Of a stretch of 53,482 bases of DNA, positions 1-8,467 are shown in pieces. The DNA comes from Sphingobacterium cavernae (lineage in GTDB: Bacteria; Bacteroidota; Bacteroidia; Sphingobacteriales; Sphingobacteriaceae), in contig NZ_VIQM01000033.1 of NCBI RefSeq assembly GCF_008520265.1, positions 1-53,482 of the forward strand. The letters run 5' to 3'. A model generated the notes under the pieces. That model saw nothing but the letters and a program-made list of their open reading frames with translations, did no database searches and was not told where the DNA came from. The position numbers and the translations under genes are program-made. Each line of letters begins with the position of its first letter. Position 1 is the first letter of the stretch.

Positions 1-166
1 TGTTTATAGTAATTATCAGACTTTTTATTTGCTTGATATTGCTCTTTCCTTTCATTTAAAAAGTAGTTGTAAACGTAACGGATACATCCAAAATGCTTAT
101 CCAACAACACTTTTTGCTCTTGTGTTGCTGCAATTCAAATTCATATGTCCGAAAAATTATCTTCAT
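1..166 (-). pseudogene. tnpB: tnpB 5' fragment (RNA-guided nuclease of IS605 family), apparent frameshift
   Basis: On the minus strand an ATG at 166-164 opens a frame reading MKIIFRTYEFEL. After a shift of frame near 131-136 the reading continues as ATQEQKVLLDKHFGC, followed by IRYVYNYFLNERKEQ, without a stop to the window edge. This matches the conserved N-terminus of TnpB (Q..LL.KHFG..R.VYN). Neither single frame gives the whole start, so the gene seems frameshifted near its beginning, unless an unusual start is used. The catalytic RuvC and zinc-finger parts and any omega RNA lie outside the window. Confidence 0.65.
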
Positions 167-282
167 TCTACTATTAAATAGTTTTATTTTATGCAAAAAA
201 ACATTTTATTTATGCAGTCAGACACGTTTTTTGTAAATATTTCCATTTTCATTGAGAAACATTCACAAAAAACTTCGATAAT

Positions 283-753
283 ATGTCTAAAAAATGTAAT
301 TACATCAGCACAAATCGTTCAAAAAACTACTTAAAGTGTCATTTAATCTTCGTTTACAAGTATCGTAAAAAGTTACTTGTCGGTCAGTTAAAAGATGATA
401 TGCGTTCTTTTCTCTTAAAAATTACTTCTAATTCAGATTTTCAAATTGAAGTGTTTGAATCTGATTTAGACCACATCCATTTTCTTATTCGTTATATCCC
501 TCGTGTTTCAATTACTTCTATTGTTCGCAAGTTAAAACAAGAATCTACTTATTACATTTCGCGTTCACCACACAGGTCATTCTTATTTAAACATTTTTGG
601 AAAGAACATACTTTCTGGCCTGATGGTTATTTTGTTTGTTCAATAGGTGAAGCATCTCCTGATACTATTCGTGAGTATATTCTCAATCAGGGTGAGTCGC
701 TTACATCCCACAGGCTAAAGACCTGTGGGTTTTACGCTCCGTTTTATAAATAA
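283..753 (+). CDS. tnpA: IS200/IS605 transposase TnpA (Y1 HUH enzyme)
   Basis: This 156-residue protein has the size and layout of TnpA, the single-strand-specific transposase that cuts and joins at subterminal hairpins. The HUH metal motif is HIHFLI (about residues 65-70, after ESDLD), and the catalytic tyrosine lies in TIREYILNQ near the C-terminus. KYRKKLL near residue 29 is typical of the family. The frame is intact, so the enzyme could be active. The 3' end of the gene overlaps the terminal hairpin, so the last residues (SHRLKTCGF) are dictated by the transposon end. It is divergent from tnpB, with about 115 bp between them. Confidence 0.9.
   Translation: MSKKCNYISTNRSKNYLKCHLIFVYKYRKKLLVGQLKDDMRSFLLKITSNSDFQIEVFESDLDHIHFLIRYIPRVSITSIVRKLKQESTYYISRSPHRSFLFKHFWKEHTFWPDGYFVCSIGEASPDTIREYILNQGESLTSHRLKTCGFYAPFYK
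707..729 (+). repeat. IS200/IS605 subterminal hairpin
   Basis: CCCACAGG (707-714) and CCTGTGGG (722-729) form a perfect 8-bp stem around a 7-nt loop. It lies inside the last codons of tnpA. Position and shape match the imperfect or perfect palindromes that TnpA recognises at IS200/IS605 ends. Confidence 0.8.
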
Positions 754-761
754 ATCACTAA

Positions 762-1784
762 TTAGTAAGACCATAAGTCTTGTTCATAATCCATAAGCGC
801 TTTTTTAATGCGTTCAGACTCTAATAATCTATCTAAATCGTCTTTTATATAATCTTTGATACGAAGATCTTCAGAATTAGATTGCTTAATTATATAACTA
901 GAAAAAAGTCGTTTAATAAACACATCATCATAACTCAAACCCGTAGCATCACTATTTCTATTCACGACTTCTTTGTTTACTAATATATGTCTAGCTTCTG
1001 GAAAATAAATCCAAAATGCTGGCGTAGCGTCTACTTGAGGTCCGATATTGTTTACAGCGGCAATTGGCGCTACAGGTTGTTGAGCTTCAGAAGTTGCAAC
1101 AGATTCTGAAGATTGGACTGCAAATGGATCAAAAGGATCGGCATTTGCTACTGTTGGTGCTTGTGCTTCGAATGCGGCTTCTACACCAGGTATTTGAGGG
1201 ATAATCAATGGTGCGATACCAATTATACGAGGCTCAAAAACTGCTCTTTGCTTGTCAAAGATCCAATCTTCTTTGATTCTGAATTTCAATACACTTTCTC
1301 CACTCCAATCCCGCTTTTCATAATGCGAACCCACAACCTCATTGTTTTCATTGTATTGCTCGACCAACACGCTATCACCACCCAATCTTGCCATTACCTG
1401 ATCGATAGGAAGAATATTTTTGAAGCTATCGCCATTAGGATCATTCTTAGTCGGTGTGGGATCATAAGCTGTTAATTCGCCTTTCTGAATTGCATCGACA
1501 ATTATATCCATCAAGCGTGCCTTTGGAGATGCAAAAGCTTGGTTCATCTTCTCGCGCAAATCAATCTCACGCCATACACGCTTGCTGAAAGCAACATCAG
1601 TCTGACGAATAGGCGCGTAAGGGATTACCTTTCTATTCTCCACATCTGATTTCACAACATAACCATCCACTGGAGGCTCTTTCTCCTGAACAGGCGTCGT
1701 ACTATTCGACAGGTTTCCAACTTGTGCATACACTGTAAAAGTAGATCCTATACCAATGATGAGTGTTAAAAATTTCTTTATCAT
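762..1784 (-). CDS. gldN: Gliding motility / T9SS protein GldN
   Basis: This 340-residue protein has a Sec signal peptide ending around FTVYAQ and is expected in the periplasm, where GldN joins the outer-membrane-associated GldK ring of the type IX secretion system. The GldN core is visible in DVAFSKRVWREIDLREKMN and in the later segment VLKFRIKEDWIFDKQ. A Pro/Ala/Val-rich, probably disordered stretch (about residues 195-250) interrupts the conserved part. It is the last gene of gldKLMN, 15 bp after gldM. An IS200/IS605 element begins only about 8 bp past its stop, so the native operon terminator may have been displaced. Confidence 0.95.
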   Translation of the reverse strand: MIKKFLTLIIGIGSTFTVYAQVGNLSNSTTPVQEKEPPVDGYVVKSDVENRKVIPYAPIRQTDVAFSKRVWREIDLREKMNQAFASPKARLMDIIVDAIQKGELTAYDPTPTKNDPNGDSFKNILPIDQVMARLGGDSVLVEQYNENNEVVGSHYEKRDWSGESVLKFRIKEDWIFDKQRAVFEPRIIGIAPLIIPQIPGVEAAFEAQAPTVANADPFDPFAVQSSESVATSEAQQPVAPIAAVNNIGPQVDATPAFWIYFPEARHILVNKEVVNRNSDATGLSYDDVFIKRLFSSYIIKQSNSEDLRIKDYIKDDLDRLLESERIKKALMDYEQDLWSY

Positions 1785-1799
1785 AGAATATAAATTCTA

Positions 1800-3323
1800 T
1801 TAGTTCGTTACTTGGAATGTGATAGCATTCAGATTTTGAGCTACTCCATCTGGCCCCACCCCAACAATGTCATATATCATTACCACAGATCCCGCTGTAA
1901 TACCTGATAATGCTGTTTTCATTTGCGCACTAAAATTATTCCCAGCAGCAGCATAAGGTCCAATTGGATCTACACGCGGTTTACTGATATACATGTTAAA
2001 TTTAGTTACTTGGAATTTAGCATCAAAATCAAAATTTTCTAATGATGCTGAAACTACAGATTGTCCTCTTAACTGTGCAGCTGATATACGTCCTCCATCT
2101 TTACCACCAATTTTAGCTGTAGGTTTTGGAATACGCTTAACACGGAATTTGGACGCACCCAAATTCTGGGATTTTCCATCAACAGTTGCAGTTACATTCA
2201 GTGTAACCTCTCCTGGACTAGATACACGAGCTGTGTATTTACCATTACCTCTGTCTTTCAAAGTTACTCCAGAACCCGTAAGTTTTAGTGACTCAGCAGG
2301 AACACCTGGTGCCGATATAGACAACGGGTTGTCAACACCAATATACATCACATTCATCGCATCTGGTGACACTACAGCGGATGGTTGAGAAACTTGAAAA
2401 GTCATTGGCTCGGTTTCATAAACTTTGACTGTACCGTCAGTTTGCTGAACTGATATAGAGCCTTTCCATGTATGCGTTCCTACGCTTGGTGTGTAAGAAT
2501 ATGTACCTTGTCCATCAGAAACGGGAATTGAAGAGCCATTTACTGTAATTTGTGGATTCGATTTTGAATCATAAGCCGTTAAAAAGACCTTAGCTGTGTA
2601 AGGTTGCCCAGCAATCAGATAAGATGTAGGGGCAACTGCCACCGCAGCAAACTTATCCAAGTTTACCACCGCCTGATCCATCTTACCAAAAATATGCTTT
2701 ACTACAGCTGATTCGGCATTCTTAGCGTCAGCATTAATTTTTTCCAAAGCAGTTATAGCAGCTGTCAAAGGAATACCATCGCCAAAATTAGATTCTTCCC
2801 ACGACTTTTTTATACCACCCCTAGGAGCAGGATCCTCTGCAGATAAAGCAAAACTTACTTCATTATTTGTCAATTTTTTAAGCTCAGCAGAAGTTTGATT
2901 AATCAAATCACGGAGTTCTTTGCCTCTTTTTTCATTGATCATCAAACGCGCAGAAATATCTGTACTACTTCTGAATTTCACATCACCAGTCTCTTCTTCT
3001 ATACCACCACCTTCGGCAGAAAGTAATTTATTATATTCACCTACTTTTGCTGTAAGCTTAGACACTAATGCTTGTGCTTGTTCTGCTTTTTGTAATATAG
3101 GCTGAGCTCTTTCTGGATTTTCTTTCAATTTTGTCTCTCTAAAAGACAAAAACATATTATCAATTCCGCTCTGTGTATTTTGAGTAGAGGTATTCAAACT
3201 ATTACCCAAATTTTTAAATGCATCTAATATGGAATCACTTACATTCAATGCCACTAAACCTAGTAACACCAAATAAAGTATTCCAATCATCCGCTGCCTT
3301 GGAGTTTCTTTTTGTCCTGCCAT
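1800..3323 (-). CDS. gldM: T9SS / gliding motor protein GldM
   Basis: This 507-residue inner-membrane protein has one N-terminal transmembrane helix (about residues 12-31, MIGILYLVLLGLVALNVS) and a long periplasmic part made of a helical domain followed by beta-rich Ig-like domains. GldM pairs with GldL to form the proton-driven rotary motor that powers type IX secretion and gliding. The basic residues just before the helix (R9, R11) are in the place where GldM contacts GldL in solved structures. Start ATG at 3323 gives the usual MAGQKETPRQR beginning. It follows gldL by 42 bp and precedes gldN by 15 bp. Confidence 0.97.
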   Translation of the reverse strand: MAGQKETPRQRMIGILYLVLLGLVALNVSDSILDAFKNLGNSLNTSTQNTQSGIDNMFLSFRETKLKENPERAQPILQKAEQAQALVSKLTAKVGEYNKLLSAEGGGIEEETGDVKFRSSTDISARLMINEKRGKELRDLINQTSAELKKLTNNEVSFALSAEDPAPRGGIKKSWEESNFGDGIPLTAAITALEKINADAKNAESAVVKHIFGKMDQAVVNLDKFAAVAVAPTSYLIAGQPYTAKVFLTAYDSKSNPQITVNGSSIPVSDGQGTYSYTPSVGTHTWKGSISVQQTDGTVKVYETEPMTFQVSQPSAVVSPDAMNVMYIGVDNPLSISAPGVPAESLKLTGSGVTLKDRGNGKYTARVSSPGEVTLNVTATVDGKSQNLGASKFRVKRIPKPTAKIGGKDGGRISAAQLRGQSVVSASLENFDFDAKFQVTKFNMYISKPRVDPIGPYAAAGNNFSAQMKTALSGITAGSVVMIYDIVGVGPDGVAQNLNAITFQVTN

Positions 3324-3365
3324 GTCTTGTAATTTCTCTACGTTAGGTCTTAGATTTTACTACAA

Positions 3366-4013
3366 TTATGCTCGATTATTAATATTCATCGCAGACAACA
3401 TATTTCCGTAAACGGCATTAAGCGAAGATAAATTTTTATTGAATGTCGACACTTGCTCTTTAAATTGTTGCATATCAGCCGATGCTTCGTTGAACGTTTG
3501 CAAATCCGCCGCCGCACGCTCAAAAGCATGACTTAATTGCGAAGCTCCTGTTGACGCGGCATTCAATTTGTCAGCAAATTGATTAGTAGCGGCGGCTGTA
3601 TCAGCTACTTTTGAAATAGAGGCAACTTTGTCACTAAATGTTCGCAAACCATCACCTAAGTTTCCAATCAAATTTTCGTCTATTTTAGCATTTTGCAACA
3701 GTTGATCAAGAGCGGCTGTATTTCCTGTGCTAACAGGTTGAGCGATAGCTACTGGTTGCACGCTACGTGCTGGAAGCTCCCCTGCAAAATCGTCATCCAA
3801 TTCTGGGTAAACACGCGTCCAATCAACATCTTTCTCTGAAGCCATAAAGCCCATAATGAAGAATAATAAAGCTTCAACCGCCAATCCAATTCCGATCATC
3901 CATTCTCCACCTTTAAAATGAAGAATCTTGAACATTAATCCTACAATAACCACTGAAGCACCCCAATTTATTAATGTATTGATGCCGAAACCAAATTTGC
4001 TTTTCTTTGCCAT
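3366..4013 (-). CDS. gldL: T9SS / gliding motor protein GldL
   Basis: This 215-residue protein has two N-terminal transmembrane helices (about 10-30 and 38-57) and a cytoplasmic helical tail. GldL is the stator-like ring around the GldM helices. The membrane glutamate thought to carry protons is present as E47 (in LAVEALLFF) and the conserved lysine of helix 1 as K29 (MFKILHF). The cytoplasmic part from about residue 95 on is Ala/Ser/Asn rich and probably coiled. It sits between gldK (56 bp upstream) and gldM (42 bp downstream). Confidence 0.97.
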   Translation of the reverse strand: MAKKSKFGFGINTLINWGASVVIVGLMFKILHFKGGEWMIGIGLAVEALLFFIMGFMASEKDVDWTRVYPELDDDFAGELPARSVQPVAIAQPVSTGNTAALDQLLQNAKIDENLIGNLGDGLRTFSDKVASISKVADTAAATNQFADKLNAASTGASQLSHAFERAAADLQTFNEASADMQQFKEQVSTFNKNLSSLNAVYGNMLSAMNINNRA

Positions 4014-4069
4014 TTTTATGTAAAGTATTATAAGGTTAAATATTTTTTATGTTTAGTATAATAATAATT

Positions 4070-5371
4070 CTATTTTAATGCTGAACCAGCTACTCTAGTT
4101 ACTCCTCTAAATCCAATATAAGATTTTGATGTATCTTGATATTCATATTGACGTGTACCATTTTGCAAAAAGAAGCCCACATCTTTCCACGAGCCACCAC
4201 GAATCACTTTTCGTTTCATGGTTGTCATTTCTTCATTTCTAGCAGAATAATTATATGTCGGGTTCATATCATGCACGTACGAATATCCTGATTCATCATA
4301 AGAAGATTGTGTCCATTCCGATACATTCCCTGACATATTATAAAGTCCATAATCATTTGGAAAATATGAATATACTGGAGCCGTATAAGCATAATTGTCA
4401 CTCATGTAATCCCCTCTTCCTGGTTTGAAATTCGCCATTAAACAACCTCTGGCATTTCGAGCTGTGGGACCACCCCAAGGAAATGGAGAACCCACACGTC
4501 CACCACGTGCAGCATACTCCCATTCTGCTTCAGTTGGTAACTGATAATCAAATCGCTGAGGTCTTTTGTTTTTTATTGCTTGATTATTATACAATTGTGT
4601 ACGCCATGCATTGAAAGCTTGTGCTTGTTTCCAAGACACACCAATAACAGGATAATCATCATAAGAAGGGTGTGAGAAGTAACCCTTTACTAACGGCTCA
4701 TTTGCTGCATAATGAAAATCAGACATCCACACTGTAGTATCTGGATAGATACCTATTTTTTCTCTGTATATAAAATCCGAGCGTTTTTTATTTTTGTCAT
4801 TCTTGTGGCGAATAGCATTTTCTAAATCATACCATTCGTAATGATAATTAATCAAACGAACGTCCATTTCATTTTTACCAAAAAGTCTGTCCTCTCCTTG
4901 GTAATACAAACTTTCAATTCTCGACTTCACATTAGCATCAGTCGATTTCCAAGGAGATTGACGTTTAACCTTTTCCCAATCAATGTATTTTGTATTGCTT
5001 TGTGCCTGAGTTTGTAAAAAGTATGAAGCATCACCTAAGTAATCTGTTACCAGTATAGAATCACGTACCCAATAAACAAATTGGCGGTATTCACTATTTG
5101 AAATTTCAGTGTCATCAATATAAAAAGGAGCGATAGTTACTTGACGGTTTTGCGCAGTTTGTGAAAAAGTGATATCCTCATCCGACTGTCCCATTATAAA
5201 AGTGCCACCAGGAACTAACACCATCCCATAGGGTGTTTTACTAGTCTTTAGTTTATCTAAGCGCACTCCAATTAATTCTCCATTTTTTGTAGATGTCTTA
5301 CATCCAATAGTTAGTACGATTAATATAATACCGAAAATATACTTTAAAAATCTCAAATGATTTACAATCAT
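4070..5371 (-). CDS. gldK: T9SS / gliding lipoprotein GldK
   Basis: This 433-residue lipoprotein has a lipobox LTIGC with the lipidated Cys at residue 24. From about residue 48 it carries an FGE-sulfatase (SUMF1-like) fold: YGMVLVPGGTFIMGQ, PVIGVSWKQAQAFNAWR, LPTEAEWEYAARGG, GNVSEW and VIRGGSW are seen in the usual order. GldK forms the outer-membrane ring of the type IX secretion system with GldN. The fold is related to formylglycine-generating enzymes, but GldK is regarded as structural. It is the first gene of gldKLMN; a terminator at 5496-5543 separates it from hemD. Confidence 0.96.
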   Translation of the reverse strand: MIVNHLRFLKYIFGIILIVLTIGCKTSTKNGELIGVRLDKLKTSKTPYGMVLVPGGTFIMGQSDEDITFSQTAQNRQVTIAPFYIDDTEISNSEYRQFVYWVRDSILVTDYLGDASYFLQTQAQSNTKYIDWEKVKRQSPWKSTDANVKSRIESLYYQGEDRLFGKNEMDVRLINYHYEWYDLENAIRHKNDKNKKRSDFIYREKIGIYPDTTVWMSDFHYAANEPLVKGYFSHPSYDDYPVIGVSWKQAQAFNAWRTQLYNNQAIKNKRPQRFDYQLPTEAEWEYAARGGRVGSPFPWGGPTARNARGCLMANFKPGRGDYMSDNYAYTAPVYSYFPNDYGLYNMSGNVSEWTQSSYDESGYSYVHDMNPTYNYSARNEEMTTMKRKVIRGGSWKDVGFFLQNGTRQYEYQDTSKSYIGFRGVTRVAGSALK

Positions 5372-5495
5372 AAGTCTATATCAAAATAGGTTAGTTCAAT
5401 ATCTAATAATATTGAAATGTCATAAAAATAAGGTAATTATAGCATTTTAGAAAGTTTAATTAAAATTAATTAATAAACAATCTTTATCCTCCTTA

Positions 5496-5543
5496 TATAA
5501 TCAAAAGGGTCAGCATTTAATTATACTGACCCTTTTGATTATA
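5496..5543 (-). terminator. Terminator after hemD
   Basis: A perfect 18-bp stem (5496-5513 with 5526-5543, core GGGTCAG/CTGACCC) with a 12-nt loop lies 12 bp past the hemD stop. On the minus strand the 3' arm is T-rich (CCCTTTTGATTATA). It separates the DUF4271-hemD unit from gldK. Confidence 0.75.
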
Positions 5544-5554
5544 TATTTTTTTGA

Positions 5555-6322
5555 TTACTTATTAACTAATTTAATGTATTGCTCTACAGCCATAGTCATA
5601 CTTGGTGCCACAGGCGTAGGTGCAGGAATATCTAAAATCAATCCCTTATCTAATAGTGCTTGTTGAGTAGAAGCACCGAAAGCTGCAATACGCGTATTGT
5701 TTTGAACAAAATCAGGGAAATTTTCATATAAAGACTGTACACTCGATGGACTGAAAAATACTATCACATCATAAAACACATCTTTTAAATCTTTTATATC
5801 TGTTATGACTGTTTTGAACAGCACGGCGGGAGTAAAGTTATATCCATTTTCTTGAAGCCACTTTTGTGTTTCTTCATTTGCGACATCCGAACAAGGGAAA
5901 AGGAATTTTTCTTTACTGTGCTTTTTCAATACTTCTTCCAAGTCTTTAGCTGTCTGCTTTCCAAAGAAAATCTTACGCTTACGATACTGTATATATTTTT
6001 GCAAATAAAGCGCTATAGCTTCCGAAATACAGAAGTATTTCATCTCTGCAGAAACTTCAAAACGCATTTCTTCACAAACTCTGAAGAAGTGGTCTACAGC
6101 ATTTTTGCTCGTAAAGATTACTGCTGTATGTTCAGCGAAGTTGATCCTTTCTTTCCTAATCTCTTTTGCAGGTACTCCCTCCACATGTATAAACCCACGA
6201 AAATCTAACTTCAAGTTATATTTTTCTGCTAATGCGAAGTATGGTGACTTGTCATTTTCTGGTCTTGGCAACGTAACTAAGATACTTTTAACTTTCTTAG
6301 CTCTAGCAACATCAATCTGCAT
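5555..6322 (-). CDS. hemD: Uroporphyrinogen-III synthase family protein
   Basis: This 255-residue protein has the HemD two-domain layout: N-terminal KSILVTLPRPENDKSPYFAL, a middle AVIFTSKNAVDHFF segment, and the C-terminal VIVFFSPSSVQSLYENFP and IAAFGASTQQALLDKG. HemD closes and rearranges hydroxymethylbilane to uroporphyrinogen III in haem synthesis. The family is weakly conserved and the call rests on these patches. It follows the DUF4271 gene by 10 bp and probably shares its transcript. Adjacency of this pair to gldK/porK is a known arrangement in Bacteroidota. Confidence 0.85.
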   Translation of the reverse strand: MQIDVARAKKVKSILVTLPRPENDKSPYFALAEKYNLKLDFRGFIHVEGVPAKEIRKERINFAEHTAVIFTSKNAVDHFFRVCEEMRFEVSAEMKYFCISEAIALYLQKYIQYRKRKIFFGKQTAKDLEEVLKKHSKEKFLFPCSDVANEETQKWLQENGYNFTPAVLFKTVITDIKDLKDVFYDVIVFFSPSSVQSLYENFPDFVQNNTRIAAFGASTQQALLDKGLILDIPAPTPVAPSMTMAVEQYIKLVNK

Positions 6323-6332
6323 AAACTTATCT

Positions 6333-7283
6333 TTAATTGTTTAGTGATTTCACTAATATTAAAACCGGCGCTATTTCTAGAGCACAAAGATAGAGAATTA
6401 AATAAAAGATTGAAAACTTTAGATTACCTAATAAACTAAAAGCAGAACGAATAATGCGGTAACTAAACAGCAAAATAGTGGTTAGAATTAATAATAACGC
6501 TAAAGTGTCTAAATATTTAAAAGGTAAAAAAACACCTAAAATTAAAATAGGAATAAGAAATAATAGGCTATTAAAGTACACAATATATAAAACAGTGATG
6601 TAATCTCTAGCTATACGCTTTGCGTCAAATATGACAGATATAATTCGGATAAGTAGAAATTTAGCTACAAACAAGAAACCAATAACTAAAGAAATACGCC
6701 CAAAATTATACAATGTCAAGAAAAGCGTATCCTCTTTGGCACTGAAATAAAGAACAACAAATAAGCCTAAGGAAAAACTAAAAATAATATATAAAAAGAT
6801 ATATGGCCAAGAAGTTAAGACATTATCCTCCTTACTTATTTGCGCGAGTACTCTTTCGTTAAAATAGCCGTAAATAATATTTAAAAATGTAGGATAAAAG
6901 AAAATTCGAACCAAACCAAAACTTATCAAAATCAACAAAAGAATACCAATAAGCCAAGCTGGACGATTGGATTTCTCAATCAATGGAGAAGCAATTCTTG
7001 TTTTTTTAAGCTTATCCATTTTAGCAAACCAAGCACCTAGATCGGTGTATTCTATTTCGATAATCCGCAACACGCTATCTTGTATAGGATTATGATTTAG
7101 CCTCTCAGAAGTATCAAGAAAAATATAGTCAAACGATTTGACATCAGAGCTATCAAAAGCTGAATTATCGTGATTAACTATAGTACTGTCCGTTTGAGAG
7201 AACGCTGCATCTAAGGAAAACGCATTACTCCTGCAAGAGAATAACAAAAACAATAACAACAGGATATGTTGCTTATTTTTCAT
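6333..7283 (-). CDS. DUF4271 membrane protein
   Basis: A frame is open from 7313, but the ATG at 7283 (MKNKQHILLLLFLLFSC) is preceded by AAGG and starts a good signal peptide or lipoprotein leader, so I prefer it (316 residues). The C-terminal two thirds hold about six to seven hydrophobic helices, including LIGILLLILISFGLVRIFF and FLLIRIISVIFDAKRIARDY. This is the pattern of DUF4271, an uncharacterised family of Bacteroidota. It is the first gene of a two-gene unit with hemD. Its biochemical role is unknown. Confidence 0.8.
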   Translation of the reverse strand: MKNKQHILLLLFLLFSCRSNAFSLDAAFSQTDSTIVNHDNSAFDSSDVKSFDYIFLDTSERLNHNPIQDSVLRIIEIEYTDLGAWFAKMDKLKKTRIASPLIEKSNRPAWLIGILLLILISFGLVRIFFYPTFLNIIYGYFNERVLAQISKEDNVLTSWPYIFLYIIFSFSLGLFVVLYFSAKEDTLFLTLYNFGRISLVIGFLFVAKFLLIRIISVIFDAKRIARDYITVLYIVYFNSLLFLIPILILGVFLPFKYLDTLALLLILTTILLFSYRIIRSAFSLLGNLKFSIFYLILYLCALEIAPVLILVKSLNN

Positions 7284-7358
7284 AATTTGCCTTAAAAAAT
7301 CATTCCTTAACATACGATCTCAAAGGTATGATTTTGTACTAAATATTTAAACACAAAT

Positions 7359-7925
7359 ATGGCAACAACAACAAAACGCTGTCCGTGGTGCGGAGAAGAC
7401 CCTCTTTATGTAGACTATCACGATAAGGAATGGGGTAAACAAGTGACTGATGATAAAACACTATTTGAATTTTTAATCTTAGAATCGGCTCAAGCGGGAT
7501 TAAGTTGGTATACCATTTTAAAAAGAAGGGAAGGATATCGAAAATTATTTGCAGATTTTGATGTTGAACAAGTCTCACAATTTACAAATGATGACCTCGA
7601 AAGAATAGTTCTAGATGAAAGCATTATTCGACATCGCGGAAAAATAGAAGCAGCTATAAATAATGCTAAAATATTCATAGAAATTCAAAAAGAGTTTGGC
7701 TCATTTTATAATTATTTATATCAATTCTTACCTAATCAACAGCGCATAGAAAATATCATTGCAACAATGAAGGACATTGTACCGGAATCCGCAGAATCAA
7801 AAGCTATAGCAAAAGATTTGAAAAAACGTGGGGTAAAGTTTTTCGGCAGCACTATCTGCTATGCTTATATGCAAGCAGTTGGTATGGTAAATGATCACCT
7901 TACAAATTGTGACTTTAGGAACTAA
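7359..7925 (+). CDS. tag: DNA-3-methyladenine glycosylase I
   Basis: This 188-residue protein begins with the zinc-binding and substrate motif RCPWCGEDPLYVDYHDKEWG and continues with the helix-hairpin fold (FEFLILESAQAGLSWYTILKRR). The terminal Cys/His zinc ligands are visible in VNDHLTNC. Tag removes 3-methyladenine from DNA in base excision repair. It is transcribed divergently from the DUF4271 gene and convergently with hpt. Its TAA stop overlaps the hpt TAG stop on the other strand. Confidence 0.95.
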   Translation: MATTTKRCPWCGEDPLYVDYHDKEWGKQVTDDKTLFEFLILESAQAGLSWYTILKRREGYRKLFADFDVEQVSQFTNDDLERIVLDESIIRHRGKIEAAINNAKIFIEIQKEFGSFYNYLYQFLPNQQRIENIIATMKDIVPESAESKAIAKDLKKRGVKFFGSTICYAYMQAVGMVNDHLTNCDFRN

Positions 7926-7939
7926 TCTCCTAAAGTCAC
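7909..7939. terminator. Shared hairpin at the tag/hpt 3' overlap
   Basis: GTGACTTTAGGA (7909-7920) pairs perfectly with TCCTAAAGTCAC (7928-7939). The 7-nt loop holds the stop codons of both convergent genes. The 12-bp stem is therefore coding for the last residues of each protein on both strands. No long T-run follows on either side, so its strength as an intrinsic terminator is uncertain. Confidence 0.6.
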
Positions 7940-8467
7940 TTCTCTGTAAATATCTTTTAGGTTTCTGAATTTTCCATTATAATCTAACCCATAGCCTATT
8001 ACAAATTCCTTTTCAATTTCGAACCCTACATATTCAATTTGATCGAAATCGTATTGTAGGCAAGAGGGCTTCAATAAAAGTGTACAAACAGCAACCTCCC
8101 TTACTCCTTCTCTTTGCAACGCATCAATTGTATATTTCAAAGAATTGCCACTATCGACCACATCTTCCACAACAATTACATTACGATCTTTTATATCTAT
8201 CCCAACCCCTACCAATTGAGATAAATCCCCTTGTTCAGTACCATGATAAGAGGAAAGTTTTACAAAACTCATTTCGCTGTCGATCTCAATTTCTTTCATC
8301 AAATCCGCCATAAACATGAAGCATCCATTCAGTACACCAATAAAAACAGGATTTTTGTCTTCGTATTTTAAATTAATATCTATAGCAATTAAACGTATTC
8401 TTTTTTTGATTTGCTCATAATCGATGAAAGGCTCAAAGCGCAGCTCATCAATCTCAATTATTTTCAT
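7922..8467 (-). CDS. hpt: Hypoxanthine phosphoribosyltransferase
   Basis: This 181-residue protein carries the PRPP-binding signature VIVVEDVVDSGNSLKYTIDAL and the flexible-loop segment SSYHGTEQGD. The C-terminal VGYGLDYNGKFRNL is typical of the purine salvage enzyme that makes IMP or GMP from hypoxanthine or guanine. Its start overlaps the end of the GT51 gene by 14 bp, so the two are translated from one message. The 3' end overlaps that of tag. Confidence 0.95.
   Translation of the reverse strand: MKIIEIDELRFEPFIDYEQIKKRIRLIAIDINLKYEDKNPVFIGVLNGCFMFMADLMKEIEIDSEMSFVKLSSYHGTEQGDLSQLVGVGIDIKDRNVIVVEDVVDSGNSLKYTIDALQREGVREVAVCTLLLKPSCLQYDFDQIEYVGFEIEKEFVIGYGLDYNGKFRNLKDIYREVTLGD

Larger units (their letters stand above)
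1..755. mobile_element. IS200/IS605-family element, partial (cut by window start)
   Basis: A Y1 transposase gene (283-753, plus strand) and the 5' end of a tnpB gene (minus strand, running off the window start) are arranged divergently, as in IS605-type elements. A perfect subterminal hairpin at 707-729 marks the end beside gldN. The outer boundary is not exact: the element appears to end between the tnpA stop (753) and the gldN stop (762). The other end lies outside the window. IS200/IS605 elements do not create target duplications, so none is expected. Confidence 0.8.

Noticed and set aside
1113..1475. Plus-strand frame inside gldN, and similar opposite-strand frames elsewhere
   Set aside because: They lie within well-supported genes on the other strand, show no family pattern and no start signals.
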